Positions 45,712 to 55,281 of a DNA stretch of 64,000 nucleotides are shown piece after piece. Each line of letters begins with the position of its first letter. Within the stretch, counting starts at the first letter, position 1. The position numbers and the translations under genes were made by a program. The DNA is from Clostridiales bacterium (GTDB lineage: Bacteria; Bacillota; Clostridia; Lachnospirales; Lachnospiraceae): assembly GCA_018372435.1 (NCBI GenBank), contig JAHAJA010000006.1, forward strand, positions 1 through 64,000. Direction: 5' to 3'. The notes below the pieces were generated by a model. The model was not told where the DNA came from. It saw only the letters and a list, made by a program, of their open reading frames with translations, and ran no database searches.

Positions 45712-46998
45712 ATGTTTGCAGATAGCGCAGAAATATTTATCCGCTCTGGTAAGGGTGGCGACGGACATGTTAGCTTCCGTAGAGAACTGTATGTTCCAGC
45801 CGGTGGACCAGATGGCGGGGATGGCGGTCGCGGCGGAGATTTAATCTTTGAAGTAGATGACGGAATCAATACACTTAATGAATTTCGCCATATTCGTAAA
45901 TACTGTGCTCAGGATGGCGAAGCTGGTGGTAAGAGACGTTGTCACGGTGCAGATGGAGAAGATTTAATTGTTAAAGTACCAGAAGGTACGATCGTTAAAG
46001 ATGCAGAAACAGGTAAAGTTATTACTGATATGTCACATGAGAATCGCCGCGAGGTAATTCTTAAAGGTGGTTCTGGCGGTAAAGGAAATCAACATTATGC
46101 AACACCAACTATGCAAGTACCAAAGTATGCGCAACCAGGACGTTCTGGTAAGGAGATGCGTGTTACATTAGAACTTAAGGTAATTGCTGATGTAGGTTTA
46201 GTAGGTTTCCCGAATGTAGGTAAATCTACATTCTTATCAAGGGTTACGAATGCAAAACCAAAGATTGCAAACTATCATTTCACTACATTGAATCCAAATC
46301 TTGGTGTAGTTGACTTAGAAGGTACAGATGGTTTTGTTATAGCAGATATTCCAGGATTAATTGAGGGAGCATCAGAAGGTATCGGACTTGGACATGAGTT
46401 CTTAAAACATATTGAGCGTACGAAAGTGATTATTCACATGGTTGATGCGGCAAGTGTTGAAGGTCGTGATCCACTAGATGATATTAAGAAGATTAATGCG
46501 GAATTAGAAGCGTACAACCCAGAATTACTTAAGAAACCACAAGTAATAGCGGCAAATAAAATTGATGTTTTCTATGGCGATGATGAAGAAACAACACTTA
46601 CTTTATTACGTGAAGAATTTGAACCACAAGGAATTAAAGTATTTCCTATTTCTGCCGTAGCAGGAAAAGGTGTTAAAGAGCTTCTTTATTATGTAAAACA
46701 ACAATTAAACAATTTAGCTGCAGAGCCAATTACTTTTGAAAGAGAATACTTCCCAGAACAGTTGGATTACTCGCAGGAACCATATACAGTTGATAAAGTT
46801 GATGAACATGAGTTTCGTGTTGAAGGACCTAGAATTGAAAGAATGCTTGGTTATACAAACCTTGATTCTGAAAAGGGCTTCGAATTCTTCCAGAATTTCT
46901 TGAAGACAAATGGTATTCTAGATCAGCTTGAAGAACTAGGAATTGAAGAAGGAGATACTGTGCATATGTATGGATTATCCTTCGATTATTATAAATAA
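45712..46998 (+). CDS. obgE: GTPase Obg
   Basis: Essential GTPase of 50S maturation and stress control. Glycine-rich Obg fold at 1-158 (KGGDGHVSFRRELYVPAGGP, GGDGGRGGDLIFEVD); G domain with GFPNVGKST (G1), DIPGLIEGA (G3) and ANKID (G4); and a C-terminal OCT domain (about 345-428, YTVDKVDEHEFRVEG). 428 residues, full-length. First gene of the unit obgE-yhbY-nadD-yqeK-rsfS. Confidence 0.96.
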   Translation: MFADSAEIFIRSGKGGDGHVSFRRELYVPAGGPDGGDGGRGGDLIFEVDDGINTLNEFRHIRKYCAQDGEAGGKRRCHGADGEDLIVKVPEGTIVKDAETGKVITDMSHENRREVILKGGSGGKGNQHYATPTMQVPKYAQPGRSGKEMRVTLELKVIADVGLVGFPNVGKSTFLSRVTNAKPKIANYHFTTLNPNLGVVDLEGTDGFVIADIPGLIEGASEGIGLGHEFLKHIERTKVIIHMVDAASVEGRDPLDDIKKINAELEAYNPELLKKPQVIAANKIDVFYGDDEETTLTLLREEFEPQGIKVFPISAVAGKGVKELLYYVKQQLNNLAAEPITFEREYFPEQLDYSQEPYTVDKVDEHEFRVEGPRIERMLGYTNLDSEKGFEFFQNFLKTNGILDQLEELGIEEGDTVHMYGLSFDYYK

Positions 46999-47049
46999 AA
47001 GAACCGTAAGGGCATGTTTACTCTACGTAATGTATGTAAAGTAAGGATA

Positions 47050-47078
47050 GTGCAAAGAAAGGATACTTTCTTTGTGCG
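47050..47078 (+). repeat. Small hairpin between obgE and yhbY
   Basis: CAAAGAAAG (47053-47061), loop GATA, CTTTCTTTG (47066-47074). No T-tract follows; it may be a processing or attenuating structure. Confidence 0.45.
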
Positions 47079-47125
47079 CGGAACCCTTGCATAGAAACTA
47101 TTATTGTTAAAGAAAGGTATAGAGT

Positions 47126-47431
47126 ATGACAACCAAACAAAGAGCATATTTAAAAGGATTAGCAATGACGATAGACCCTATATATCAAGTAGGTAAAGCA
47201 AGTATTACTCCTGAATTCACGTCAGGTATTAATGAAGCGTTAGAAGCAAGAGAATTAATTAAAATTAGTGTATTAAAAAACTGTATGGACGATCCAAAAG
47301 AAATAGCACAAATTCTTTCAGAGAGAACAAAATCAGAGGTAGTTCAAGTTATTGGTAAGAAGATTGTTCTTTATCGTGAATCAAAAGAAAAGAAAAAAAT
47401 CGAATTACCAAAAGTTAAGAAACAAAATTAA
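47126..47431 (+). CDS. yhbY: CRM-domain RNA-binding protein YhbY
   Basis: 101 residues, single CRM (YhbY) domain: LTTKQRAYLKGLA-type start, VGKASITPEFTSGINEALEARELIKISVLKNC, and VQVIGKKIVLYRES. Binds pre-50S particles in E. coli. Followed within 30 bases by nadD. Confidence 0.92.
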   Translation: MTTKQRAYLKGLAMTIDPIYQVGKASITPEFTSGINEALEARELIKISVLKNCMDDPKEIAQILSERTKSEVVQVIGKKIVLYRESKEKKKIELPKVKKQN

Positions 47432-47457
47432 GTATCTCGGTGTAGATAGGAGTAAGT

Positions 47458-48066
47458 ATGAAGAAAAAGAAAATTGGTATTATGGGTGGAACTTTCAATC
47501 CAATTCATATAGGGCATCTTATATTAGGACAGACCGCCCTAGAACAATTCCAATTGGATAAAGTATTATTCATGCCTACAAAGAATCCACCGCATAAGAG
47601 CTGTGATCATATTCTTGATGATGCAGTACGTGCAGAGATGGTTGGTATAGCAATAAAAGGTAATCCTAATTTTGAATTATCTACTTTTGAGATGGATAGA
47701 GTGGGTATAACTTACACGGCGGATACTTTATTCCAATTAACGAAACAAAACCCAGATGAAGAATATTACTTTATAGTTGGAGCAGATTCGTTATTCTATA
47801 TAGATAGATGGAAAGATCCGGTTACGATTTTCAAGTTATCTAAACTTTTGGCTGCGGTTCGGGGTCAGAAATCGAATAAGGAGATGCTTCAAAAAATCGC
47901 AGAACTTAATGAAACATTTCATGCTTCCGTTGATCTGTTGAACTCACCGAATATTGATATCTCATCAACTGAGATAAGAGAACTTGCTAAGAATGGTATG
48001 GATATTCAATACTATGTAACGCCTAATGTGGCGAAGTATATTCAAAAAAACAATCTGTATAGATAA
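47458..48066 (+). CDS. nadD: Nicotinate-nucleotide adenylyltransferase
   Basis: Makes deamido-NAD from nicotinate mononucleotide and ATP. GGTFNPIHIGHL (T/HxGH nucleotidyltransferase motif) at residues 9-20, MPTKNPPHK, IVGADSLFYIDRW, and ISSTEIREL for the ATP site. 202 residues. TAGGAG before the ATG. Confidence 0.95.
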   Translation: MKKKKIGIMGGTFNPIHIGHLILGQTALEQFQLDKVLFMPTKNPPHKSCDHILDDAVRAEMVGIAIKGNPNFELSTFEMDRVGITYTADTLFQLTKQNPDEEYYFIVGADSLFYIDRWKDPVTIFKLSKLLAAVRGQKSNKEMLQKIAELNETFHASVDLLNSPNIDISSTEIRELAKNGMDIQYYVTPNVAKYIQKNNLYR

Positions 48067-48092
48067 ATCTTAGTTGGAATGAGGAATGAGTA

Positions 48093-48674
48093 ATGGAATA
48101 TGACTTATTAGAATTACAAGATGCGATACGAAAAGTTTTAATGCCGAAAAGATATCTACATTCGTTAGGTGTTCAGTATACCTGTGCCGCATTGGCGATG
48201 CGTTATGAATGCGATATTATGAAAGCGCAAGTAGCAGGAATTCTACATGATGTAGCGAAATGTTATGATAACATTGAACAAATACGTCGTTGTGAAAAGT
48301 ACAATATTCCAATCTCTGATGTAGAGAGAGAACAATCGTATCTGCTACATGCAAAACTTGGTGCATATTATGCAAAATCCAAATATGGCGTAGAGGAAGA
48401 AGAAATATTGCAAGCAATTGCCTTCCATACAACTGGAAAACCAGAAATGACTAAGCTTGAGGAAATTGTTTTTCTTTCTGACTATATGGAGCCATCAAGG
48501 AGAATGATTCCTGGACTTACACAAATCAGAAAACTTGCATTCGAAGATCTAGATTTAGCAGTATATACAACGCTTCATAATACACTTAATTACTTAAAAT
48601 CAAATGGTCAAATCATTGACAATACCACGAATGAAGCATATGAATATTATAGGGGTATTGTTGGTAATAAATAA
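48093..48674 (+). CDS. yqeK: HD-domain hydrolase YqeK
   Basis: HD phosphohydrolase; YqeK proteins split diadenosine tetraphosphate symmetrically. Metal ligands: H22 in YLHSLGVQ, HDVAK (AGILHDVAKC), H80s in LLHAKLGAYYA, AIAFHTTG and FLSDYMEPSRR. 193 residues. The usual nadD-yqeK order is kept. Confidence 0.92.
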   Translation: MEYDLLELQDAIRKVLMPKRYLHSLGVQYTCAALAMRYECDIMKAQVAGILHDVAKCYDNIEQIRRCEKYNIPISDVEREQSYLLHAKLGAYYAKSKYGVEEEEILQAIAFHTTGKPEMTKLEEIVFLSDYMEPSRRMIPGLTQIRKLAFEDLDLAVYTTLHNTLNYLKSNGQIIDNTTNEAYEYYRGIVGNK

Positions 48675-48694
48675 CTAGAAAGGCGGAATTTATA

Positions 48695-49048
48695 ATGGAT
48701 TCAGCAAAGAAAATGGCTCAAATTGCATATAATGCAATGGATGATAAAAAAGCAGAAGATATAAGAATTATTGAAATTGGAGAAATCTCAACAATTGCAG
48801 ATTATTTTATCATTGCTAATGGTACGAATAGTTCGCAGGTACAAGCTATTGTAGATGGCGTTGATGAAGCGTTATCAAAAGAAGGCTATGAACCACAAAG
48901 AATTGAGGGAAATCGTTCTTCCAACTGGATATTAATGGATTATGGCGATATCGTTATTCATGTATTCTCTAAAGAAGATCGTTTATTCTACGATTTAGAA
49001 AGAATTTGGAGAGATGGTAAAACATTATCAGTTGAAGATCTTCAATAA
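48695..49048 (+). CDS. rsfS: Ribosomal silencing factor RsfS
   Basis: 117 residues. Binds uL14 and blocks subunit joining in starvation. ADYFIIANGTNSSQVQAI, WILMDYGDIVIHVFSKEDR and YDLERIW are family signatures. In many Clostridia an LCP (LytR-type) gene sits between yqeK and rsfS; it is absent here. Confidence 0.95.
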   Translation: MDSAKKMAQIAYNAMDDKKAEDIRIIEIGEISTIADYFIIANGTNSSQVQAIVDGVDEALSKEGYEPQRIEGNRSSNWILMDYGDIVIHVFSKEDRLFYDLERIWRDGKTLSVEDLQ

Positions 49049-49068
49049 TTGTTACAATTAATCATACA

Positions 49069-49113
49069 ATAAAAAAGACAGAACCATTCATATTGAGTGG
49101 TGCTGTCTTTTTT
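49069..49113 (+). terminator. Terminator after rsfS
   Basis: AAAAAAGACAG (49071-49081) pairs with CTGTCTTTTTT (49101-49112), with an inner ACCATTC/GAGTGGT stem; symmetric A/T runs allow both directions (lexA converges). Confidence 0.85.
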
Positions 49114-49159
49114 GTGAATTCAAAAGCCGTTTCGCTATTTGATTCTAGATTTCAAACTA

Positions 49160-49777
49160 CTAATGTAACATACGGAATAAACCAATAACTTTTCCTAAAA
49201 TACTTAATTCTTCTACAATGATAGGATCCATAGTGTCATTCTCCGGTTGCAATCTAAAGTGACCCTTCTCTTTATAAAAAGTCTTTACTGTAACAGAGTC
49301 ATCAATTAATGCTACAACAATATCTCCGTTAACTGCGGTTGATGTTTTTTCTACTAGAATCTTATCGCCGTCAAAGATACCGGCATTAATCATACTTTCT
49401 CCTTTGACACGTAACATGAATGTCTCAGCATTGGGTATATCTTCTGCTGGCATTGGGAAGTAACCTTCTATGTTCTCAACTGCAAGTATAGGCTGTCCAG
49501 CTGTTACAACACCTACAATTGGTACATTCACAAGTTCTCTCCTTGAAACGTTGAATCCGTCATCTACAATTTCGATAGCTCGAGGTTTTGTTGGATCTCT
49601 ACGAATATATCCGTTCTTTTCTAATGTTTCTAGATGGGAATGTACGCTTGATGTGGATTTGAGTTTCACAGCTTCGCAGATTTCACGAACAGCAGGTGGA
49701 TACCCTTTATTAATAATTTGTGCCTTTATGTATTCTAAAATTTCTTTTTGTTTTGTACTAATTTTACCATATCCCAT
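49160..49777 (-). CDS. lexA: SOS repressor LexA
   Basis: Represses SOS genes; RecA filaments trigger self-cleavage. Winged-helix DNA-binding domain (1-70, AVREICEAVKLKSTSSVHSHL), cleavage site A93-G94 (VVTAGQPI), catalytic dyad S128 (GESMINAG) and K165 (SVTVKTFY). 205 residues. Divergent from the LysM gene, with LexA boxes between, so it is autoregulated. GGAGGGAG precedes the start on this strand. Confidence 0.96.
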   Translation of the reverse strand: MGYGKISTKQKEILEYIKAQIINKGYPPAVREICEAVKLKSTSSVHSHLETLEKNGYIRRDPTKPRAIEIVDDGFNVSRRELVNVPIVGVVTAGQPILAVENIEGYFPMPAEDIPNAETFMLRVKGESMINAGIFDGDKILVEKTSTAVNGDIVVALIDDSVTVKTFYKEKGHFRLQPENDTMDPIIVEELSILGKVIGLFRMLH

Positions 49778-49846
49778 GGATTGCTCCCTCCAATAATAAA
49801 TTCTTCATAATCTTTCGTTCAATTAAAATTCCTTTGATTTAGGTAC

Positions 49847-49887
49847 ATTATATCATGCTCTAAAAGAAATTGCAAAACAAATGTTCG
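49847..49887 (-). promoter_or_regulatory. lexA promoter and overlapping LexA box
   Basis: On the minus strand: -35 TTGCAA (49870-49875), 17 bases, -10 TATAAT (49847-49852). The imperfect box AAACAAATGTTCG (49875-49887) overlaps the -35, giving autorepression. Confidence 0.75.
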
Positions 49888-49903
49888 TAAATGAAAAAAT
49901 CTA

Positions 49904-49962
49904 TTGACAAAAGAACAAATGTTCGTTATGATATAAAAAACGACGTACAGTACATATGTTCG
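49904..49962 (+). promoter_or_regulatory. SOS promoter of the LysM gene with two LexA boxes
   Basis: TTGACA (49904-49909), 17 bases, TATGAT (49927-49932). The spacer contains a LexA box, GAACAAATGTTCG (49913-49925), and a second, GTACATATGTTCG (49950-49962), lies at the expected transcript start. Confidence 0.85.
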
Positions 49963-50042
49963 GTGCTGATAAAAGAGGGAACTAGTAAGTAAGATTATGG
50001 TTAACTTAAGAATACATATATACTTTTGAAGGAGGAAATTGT

Positions 50043-50363
50043 ATGAATGTTAAAAGGATTAATCAAGAAGTGATAGTAGCAAGTATTATTTCACTTATTG
50101 TGTTGTGTGTTATTTTTATTGGAGTTATAACAGAAAAGACGGTTGCTAGTGCATCGACAACGAAAGATGAGAAGTACGTTATGAGTATAAGAATTGAAAA
50201 AGGTGACACATTATGGGGCATTGCTAAGGAGAACATAACAAGTCACTATGAAAGTATAGATGAGTACATAGAAGAGATTATGGAATGTAATTCCCTAACA
50301 TCTGATACCATACATGAAGGACAGTTTTTAATTATACCGTACTACAGCACCCCGATAAATTAA
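50043..50363 (+). CDS. YneA-like SOS cell-division inhibitor (LysM, membrane)
   Basis: 106 residues: short cytoplasmic N-terminus, one transmembrane helix (about 11-30, IVASIISLIVLCVIFIGVI), and an extracellular LysM domain (about 48-100: RIEKGDTLWGIAKENI to GQFLIIPYY). Position divergent to lexA and the LexA-controlled promoter match yneA of B. subtilis, whose product delays division during SOS. AAGGAGG before the ATG; a terminator follows. Confidence 0.88.
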   Translation: MNVKRINQEVIVASIISLIVLCVIFIGVITEKTVASASTTKDEKYVMSIRIEKGDTLWGIAKENITSHYESIDEYIEEIMECNSLTSDTIHEGQFLIIPYYSTPIN

Positions 50364-50378
50364 CCACATAGATTGAGG

Positions 50379-50416
50379 AAAGCAGGGAGTCCACCTAAAT
50401 GGCTTCCTGCTTTATT
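50379..50416 (+). terminator. Terminator after the yneA-like gene
   Basis: AAAGCAGGGA (50380-50389) with TTCCTGCTTT (50404-50413), then ATT. The remaining gap to 50724 is AT-rich; apart from a short GGGG/CCCTT hairpin near 50650 I see nothing in it. Confidence 0.7.
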
Positions 50417-50724
50417 AACATTGTAATATTAAGTAATAACCATTTTTAACAATTGATAAGTGGGCTTTTTTGCTGTACGCAAACAAATATAGGGGGGAAT
50501 TCATAACCTTCAATATTATTATAAATAACATAATTAAAATCAATATTTGACACAATTCTAACACTTTTAAAACCTAGTATTATGATATAAATATTGGTTT
50601 GAGTGGTTAATTGTAAATAAAATGTCATATATTTGCAATTGATAATTAAGGGGAAAAACCCTTTAAATTATAAGAAATTTGCTTGATGCGATATGTTATT
50701 TATAGCAGTAAGAAAGGTGAGAAA

Positions 50725-53367
50725 ATGAAACAACGAGAAACAAAAGTAATTAGCCGAGTTTTGAATGCTCAAAGAACTCAATGGAAAAAAAACAAATCTA
50801 TTTATATGCTGCTATTCGCGTTACTACTAATCATAACTCCTGTTCTTTCAGTAAAGGCAGCGTCATCATTAAAGTTGTATTATGATAAAAAGAATGTAAC
50901 GTATACCGGAAAGCAAATTGTGTATAAGATTGATGGAAAACAAGTTAGTGAAAAGAATTATCCAGGAATTATAATTGGATCTACATCATTAGTATCCTAT
51001 AAAGATGTTTTCGTAGATTCCAATATTGGCGTTACCTCCTCTTATTCTTCAAGTAAAGGAACACTCACTTTAAAGAAGGATTATACAACTATTAAATTTA
51101 CACTAGGTAGTAAAACTGTTTATGTGGACGGGGAAAAACAAACGGTATCCCAAGCACCAAGAAAGGTAACTTATAATGCTACGGGAGTTACAAAGATTCT
51201 TGTTCCAGCAAGATTTGTTGCAGAAGCTTTTGGTTATTCGTACAGTTATAGTAGTAGCAATGCCTTAGCAACTATTACAAGTCCAAAGACAGCAGCACTT
51301 AATCTTTATGATTTTAATGAGAGTAAGTGGTTTACTTATCGCGGTGCACAAGGTAAAGTAAAAGTTGAAGGTAAGAATGTTAGCATCACTACGTTACCAA
51401 GTATCTTACATGAATCTACAACAATGATTCAAGCTAAGAAAGTATTCTCATCATCACCAATAGGTGCAGAGTATACGTATAATAAAGATGAGCAAACTGT
51501 AACTTTAGTAAGAGATGATACAACTCTTGTAATGACGTTATACAGTAAAGATGCAACATTGAATGGTAAGGATATAACATTACCACATGCACCTATGAAA
51601 ATTAAAAATAAAGCGAACGGAAAAACTTATATTATGGTACCGGCTAGTGCTGTAGCGGGATATTTAGGTTACGATTTTGTTTGGGATAGTGCCTCTAATA
51701 CCTCTATCATAACTAAGAAAGCTGAAGAAATGGGACCAGATAATCCAACACCATCTGAAGATGAAAAACAGTATGCCAGTTTCGGCGTTACAGATGCATA
51801 TAAGAATATATACGATGAGTTAAAGAATGGTACTTATAAAACAGAACTCAACTCGAACTACACAGCAACAGCAGTACTAGGAGATTTCAATAAGGATACG
51901 CAAGTGTATGCTGACAGAGAAGTCTTTGAGTTAAAGGCATATTCGACATTTAGCAAAGTACATTCGTATTATACAACGGATAACTCTCTTGTTATTGATG
52001 TTGAACAATCAACAGCAACCAATAAGACTTACACATATAGCAATAGTATTATTAATAGTGCGACAGTAACTTATAATGAGGCCTCTCAGTCAAGTAAATT
52101 AGTTCTGACTACGAATGTAAAACAACCTAAGTATGAGATTAAATTGTCTGATGATGCAATGACATTAACAGTAGTGGTTTACTATAATTATATTGAAAAA
52201 TTGGATGTAAATTATGATTTTTATACCGATTTAGCATCTATAGATATGTTATATCCTGCTACTGCGAATATAAGCTCCGATAATACGAATATTTATATTG
52301 ATTTACCTTATACAGTGAATAGTATCGGAAGTCTTAACTATAACATTGATGATGGGTATTGTGTAAAAGCAGTATCAGCTGTTAATACCGATAGAACAAC
52401 GACAAGGATTACTTTGACTAAATCCAAAGATAGTACTTATTATACCTCACAATCAGGAAATAACCTATCATTTGCGTTAGTATATCCAGATAGTGGTTCT
52501 GAAATTAGTTTAAGAATTGACTTACCAAGTGGCGTGTCTTACTCACAAGTTACTACTGAAGATTTATATACGAAGAATCAATTTAAAATTATTATTCCAG
52601 GTGATTATGTAAGTTTTTATAATGAAAATCCTGTTAAGAACTACTCAAGTATGATTAGTAATACACAGGTTTCTCTAAGTAGTAGTGGTAACACAGAAAT
52701 TCTTGTTTCAACATTTAGTCTGCAAGGATTCCGTTTATCAAAAGGGGACTCTTTTATTGGAGTGGAAATCGGAGATCCTCAGGACATCTATGATAAGATT
52801 GTAGTTTTAGATCCAGGACATGGTGGTTCGGATCCAGGTACAATCCATAATGGCGTGCAAGAAAAGTCCATTACGTATAATATTCTTTATAAATATGCAA
52901 AGGATTACTTTAACAGTAGTGATAGTACCATTAAGGCATATTGGACAAGAACAAATGATACTTTTATTACGTTGAATGACCGCGCTGCATTTGCTAAAAA
53001 AGTAGGTGCTGACTTATTCATAAGTCTTCATATGAATTCAGCTTCTCCTAGTGCAAATGGTACAGAAACCTACTACTCAACTGTTAATAACAAGGCACAA
53101 TCAAATGGTTTAAGTAGTGCAAAGTTAGCATCAATTTTCCAAAATGGTATTATAGATACTTTTGATTTTTATAATAGAAAGGTTAAAACAGCCAATTTTG
53201 CTGTTATTAAAAACAATACAGTACCAGCAATCTTAATAGAACTAGGTTTTATGTCTAATAGTTCTGATTTTGCTAAGTTAAATAACACAAAAAATCAAAA
53301 AGAATATGCATCTAAGATTTATGAATTAGCAGAAGATACTTTTGACCAGTATCCTACTGGTAGATAA
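50725..53367 (+). CDS. N-acetylmuramoyl-L-alanine amidase with copper-amine-oxidase-N-like domains
   Basis: Secreted cell-wall hydrolase, 880 residues. Signal peptide (about 17-48, MLLFALLLIITPVLSVKA); two stalk-like copper amine oxidase N domains (about 50-190 and 200-345); AMIN-like beta regions (about 400-680); C-terminal Amidase_3 with zinc ligands H699 (DPGHGGSDPG), E in QEKSI and H in SLHMNS, and the catalytic Glu in LIELGFMSN. The ATG at 50725 has AAAGGTGAG upstream; the frame is open to 50683. It cuts the peptide stem from peptidoglycan. Followed after 28 bases by another exported wall-related protein. Confidence 0.9.
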   Translation: MKQRETKVISRVLNAQRTQWKKNKSIYMLLFALLLIITPVLSVKAASSLKLYYDKKNVTYTGKQIVYKIDGKQVSEKNYPGIIIGSTSLVSYKDVFVDSNIGVTSSYSSSKGTLTLKKDYTTIKFTLGSKTVYVDGEKQTVSQAPRKVTYNATGVTKILVPARFVAEAFGYSYSYSSSNALATITSPKTAALNLYDFNESKWFTYRGAQGKVKVEGKNVSITTLPSILHESTTMIQAKKVFSSSPIGAEYTYNKDEQTVTLVRDDTTLVMTLYSKDATLNGKDITLPHAPMKIKNKANGKTYIMVPASAVAGYLGYDFVWDSASNTSIITKKAEEMGPDNPTPSEDEKQYASFGVTDAYKNIYDELKNGTYKTELNSNYTATAVLGDFNKDTQVYADREVFELKAYSTFSKVHSYYTTDNSLVIDVEQSTATNKTYTYSNSIINSATVTYNEASQSSKLVLTTNVKQPKYEIKLSDDAMTLTVVVYYNYIEKLDVNYDFYTDLASIDMLYPATANISSDNTNIYIDLPYTVNSIGSLNYNIDDGYCVKAVSAVNTDRTTTRITLTKSKDSTYYTSQSGNNLSFALVYPDSGSEISLRIDLPSGVSYSQVTTEDLYTKNQFKIIIPGDYVSFYNENPVKNYSSMISNTQVSLSSSGNTEILVSTFSLQGFRLSKGDSFIGVEIGDPQDIYDKIVVLDPGHGGSDPGTIHNGVQEKSITYNILYKYAKDYFNSSDSTIKAYWTRTNDTFITLNDRAAFAKKVGADLFISLHMNSASPSANGTETYYSTVNNKAQSNGLSSAKLASIFQNGIIDTFDFYNRKVKTANFAVIKNNTVPAILIELGFMSNSSDFAKLNNTKNQKEYASKIYELAEDTFDQYPTGR

Positions 53368-53395
53368 TACTTGCATATAATATAGGAGGGCTAGA

Positions 53396-55189
53396 ATGAG
53401 ACAGAAAAAACAACAACGTTTCCACCTATTACTGTTAGCATTTGCATTCGTACTCTGCGTGTTTACTTCTCGTGCAAACGTTGTTAGTGCAGCAAAAGAT
53501 ACAAAAAAACCTACAATTACTTTAACGGTAAAGAATACAACACCTACTAATTCTGCGGTACAGGTTACTTTCAAAGCTACAGACGCCTCAGGTATTAAGA
53601 CTGTAAAGTGGGCGATGGGTGACCAAAAAACTTCTTATTTTACTAAAAAGGGAACTACCGTTAAGCTAAGTAAAAGTACAAGTACAGTATCAATCAAAGA
53701 GAATGGAATATATACGTTTTATGCGATTGATAAAGCTGGTAATACAAAAATTAAGAAATTAGAGATAAAGAATATTGATAAAACGGAACCAACCGTATCA
53801 TTAAAGTCATCTGTAATGAATCAAGCAGCTACAATTAATGTAACATCAAAAGATGATTCAGGAATAGAAAGCGTACAATATATTAAAGGCAAAGTTACTG
53901 ATGTTGCTTCTGAAAAGTGGAGTACTAAGGCTAAGAAGGTTTCGGATCTAGAAAGCTTTACTGTTAAATCTGATGGGACATATAGTGTTAAAGTGACCGA
54001 TAAGGCAGGTAATGCTTCGATAAAAACAATTTCTGTTACGTTAGAGATGCGTGCCATGTGGATTTCTTACCTTGAATTCAAGGCTACTGGATATACTGAA
54101 GTAGATTTCAAAGCTATGATTGATGGGATGTTTGATAACTGTGTAGATTTAAACATGAATACCGTAATCGTACAAGTTAGACCTTTCAGTGATGCTTTAT
54201 ATCCATCGAAATATTTCCCATGGTCTAAATATGTATCAGGTACACAAGGAAAAGATCCTGGATATGACCCATTAGAATACATGGTAGAAGCAGCACATGA
54301 ACGTGGATTAGAATTTCACGCATGGATTAATCCATATCGCGTAACTCTTCAGTCAGGAGATTATTCAGCATTATCAAAGGACAATCCTGCTAGAAAGTGG
54401 TATGAAGACAAGGATACAACAAAGAATCGTAATGTCTTAACATTTGATACAGATGGAGATAAAGTACCTAATATTTATTTTAATCCGGCTTCAACTGCTG
54501 CGCAGAATTTAATTGTCAACGGTGTAAAAGAAATCGTAACAAACTATGATGTAGATGGAATTCATTTTGATGATTATTTCTATCCTAACCTTGGTTCCAA
54601 ATACAAAACTGCGTTTGATAATATAGAATACAATGCATACGTTACTAAAACTATTGATAGCGGGAAAAAACCAAACGCGATTGATGTTTGGAGACGAAAT
54701 AACGTTAACACACTGGTTAAGAAAGTATATGCTGCAATTAAAGATATTGATTCAAGTGTTCAATTCGGTATTAGTCCAGCAGGTAATCCAGCCAATCTAT
54801 ACCTTACTCAAGGGAATTATGTAGACGTGAATACGTGGATGGCATCTGATAAGTATATTGACTATATATGTCCTCAATTATACTGGTCATTCGAGAACAC
54901 ATATACAGACAAGAATACTGGATTCTCAGCAGCGTATGATAAAGCATTAGATTATTGGTTATCCCTTCGTACAAGTTCAACTGTTAACATGTATGTAGGA
55001 ATCCCAACTTATCGAGCAGGATCAAGTATTGAGCCAGAATGGAAAGAGAACGATGATGTATTACAACGTATGGTAGAATACGGACGTAGTACTGGTGAAG
55101 TTGATGGATATTTCTTCTTCCGTTATGATTTCTTCTTTAAAGACGCTACACAAGCAGAAGTAGGAAATCTACTAGATATCTTAAACTAA
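53396..55189 (+). CDS. GHL10 (YddW/DUF187-type) glycosidase-like exported protein
   Basis: 597 residues: signal peptide (1-33, ends VVSA), two Ig-like/bacterial beta domains (about 35-215, each with AxDxAGN-type turns: YAIDKAGNTKIK, KVTDKAGNASIK), then a (beta/alpha)8 GHL10 domain (about 217-597: MRAMWISYLEFK, NTVIVQVRPFSDALYPS, EFHAWINPYRVT, DGIHFDDYFYP, FGISPAGNP, YICPQLYWSFE). Family members (digH) cleave peptidoglycan glycan strands after amidases have removed the stems, which fits the amidase gene just upstream. AGGAGG before the ATG. Confidence 0.88.
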   Translation: MRQKKQQRFHLLLLAFAFVLCVFTSRANVVSAAKDTKKPTITLTVKNTTPTNSAVQVTFKATDASGIKTVKWAMGDQKTSYFTKKGTTVKLSKSTSTVSIKENGIYTFYAIDKAGNTKIKKLEIKNIDKTEPTVSLKSSVMNQAATINVTSKDDSGIESVQYIKGKVTDVASEKWSTKAKKVSDLESFTVKSDGTYSVKVTDKAGNASIKTISVTLEMRAMWISYLEFKATGYTEVDFKAMIDGMFDNCVDLNMNTVIVQVRPFSDALYPSKYFPWSKYVSGTQGKDPGYDPLEYMVEAAHERGLEFHAWINPYRVTLQSGDYSALSKDNPARKWYEDKDTTKNRNVLTFDTDGDKVPNIYFNPASTAAQNLIVNGVKEIVTNYDVDGIHFDDYFYPNLGSKYKTAFDNIEYNAYVTKTIDSGKKPNAIDVWRRNNVNTLVKKVYAAIKDIDSSVQFGISPAGNPANLYLTQGNYVDVNTWMASDKYIDYICPQLYWSFENTYTDKNTGFSAAYDKALDYWLSLRTSSTVNMYVGIPTYRAGSSIEPEWKENDDVLQRMVEYGRSTGEVDGYFFFRYDFFFKDATQAEVGNLLDILN

Positions 55190-55217
55190 GAGCATTCGTT
55201 AATAGAATAAAATTAAT

Positions 55218-55254
55218 TAAACCGGCAGCTTACTATAGGCTACCGGTTTTTATT
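55218..55254 (+). terminator. Terminator after the GHL10 gene
   Basis: AAACCGGCAGC (55219-55230) pairs with GCTACCGGTTT (55239-55249), then TTTATT. Confidence 0.8.
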
Positions 55255-55281
55255 GCATATCAATAATAAACTTTGCCCTGA

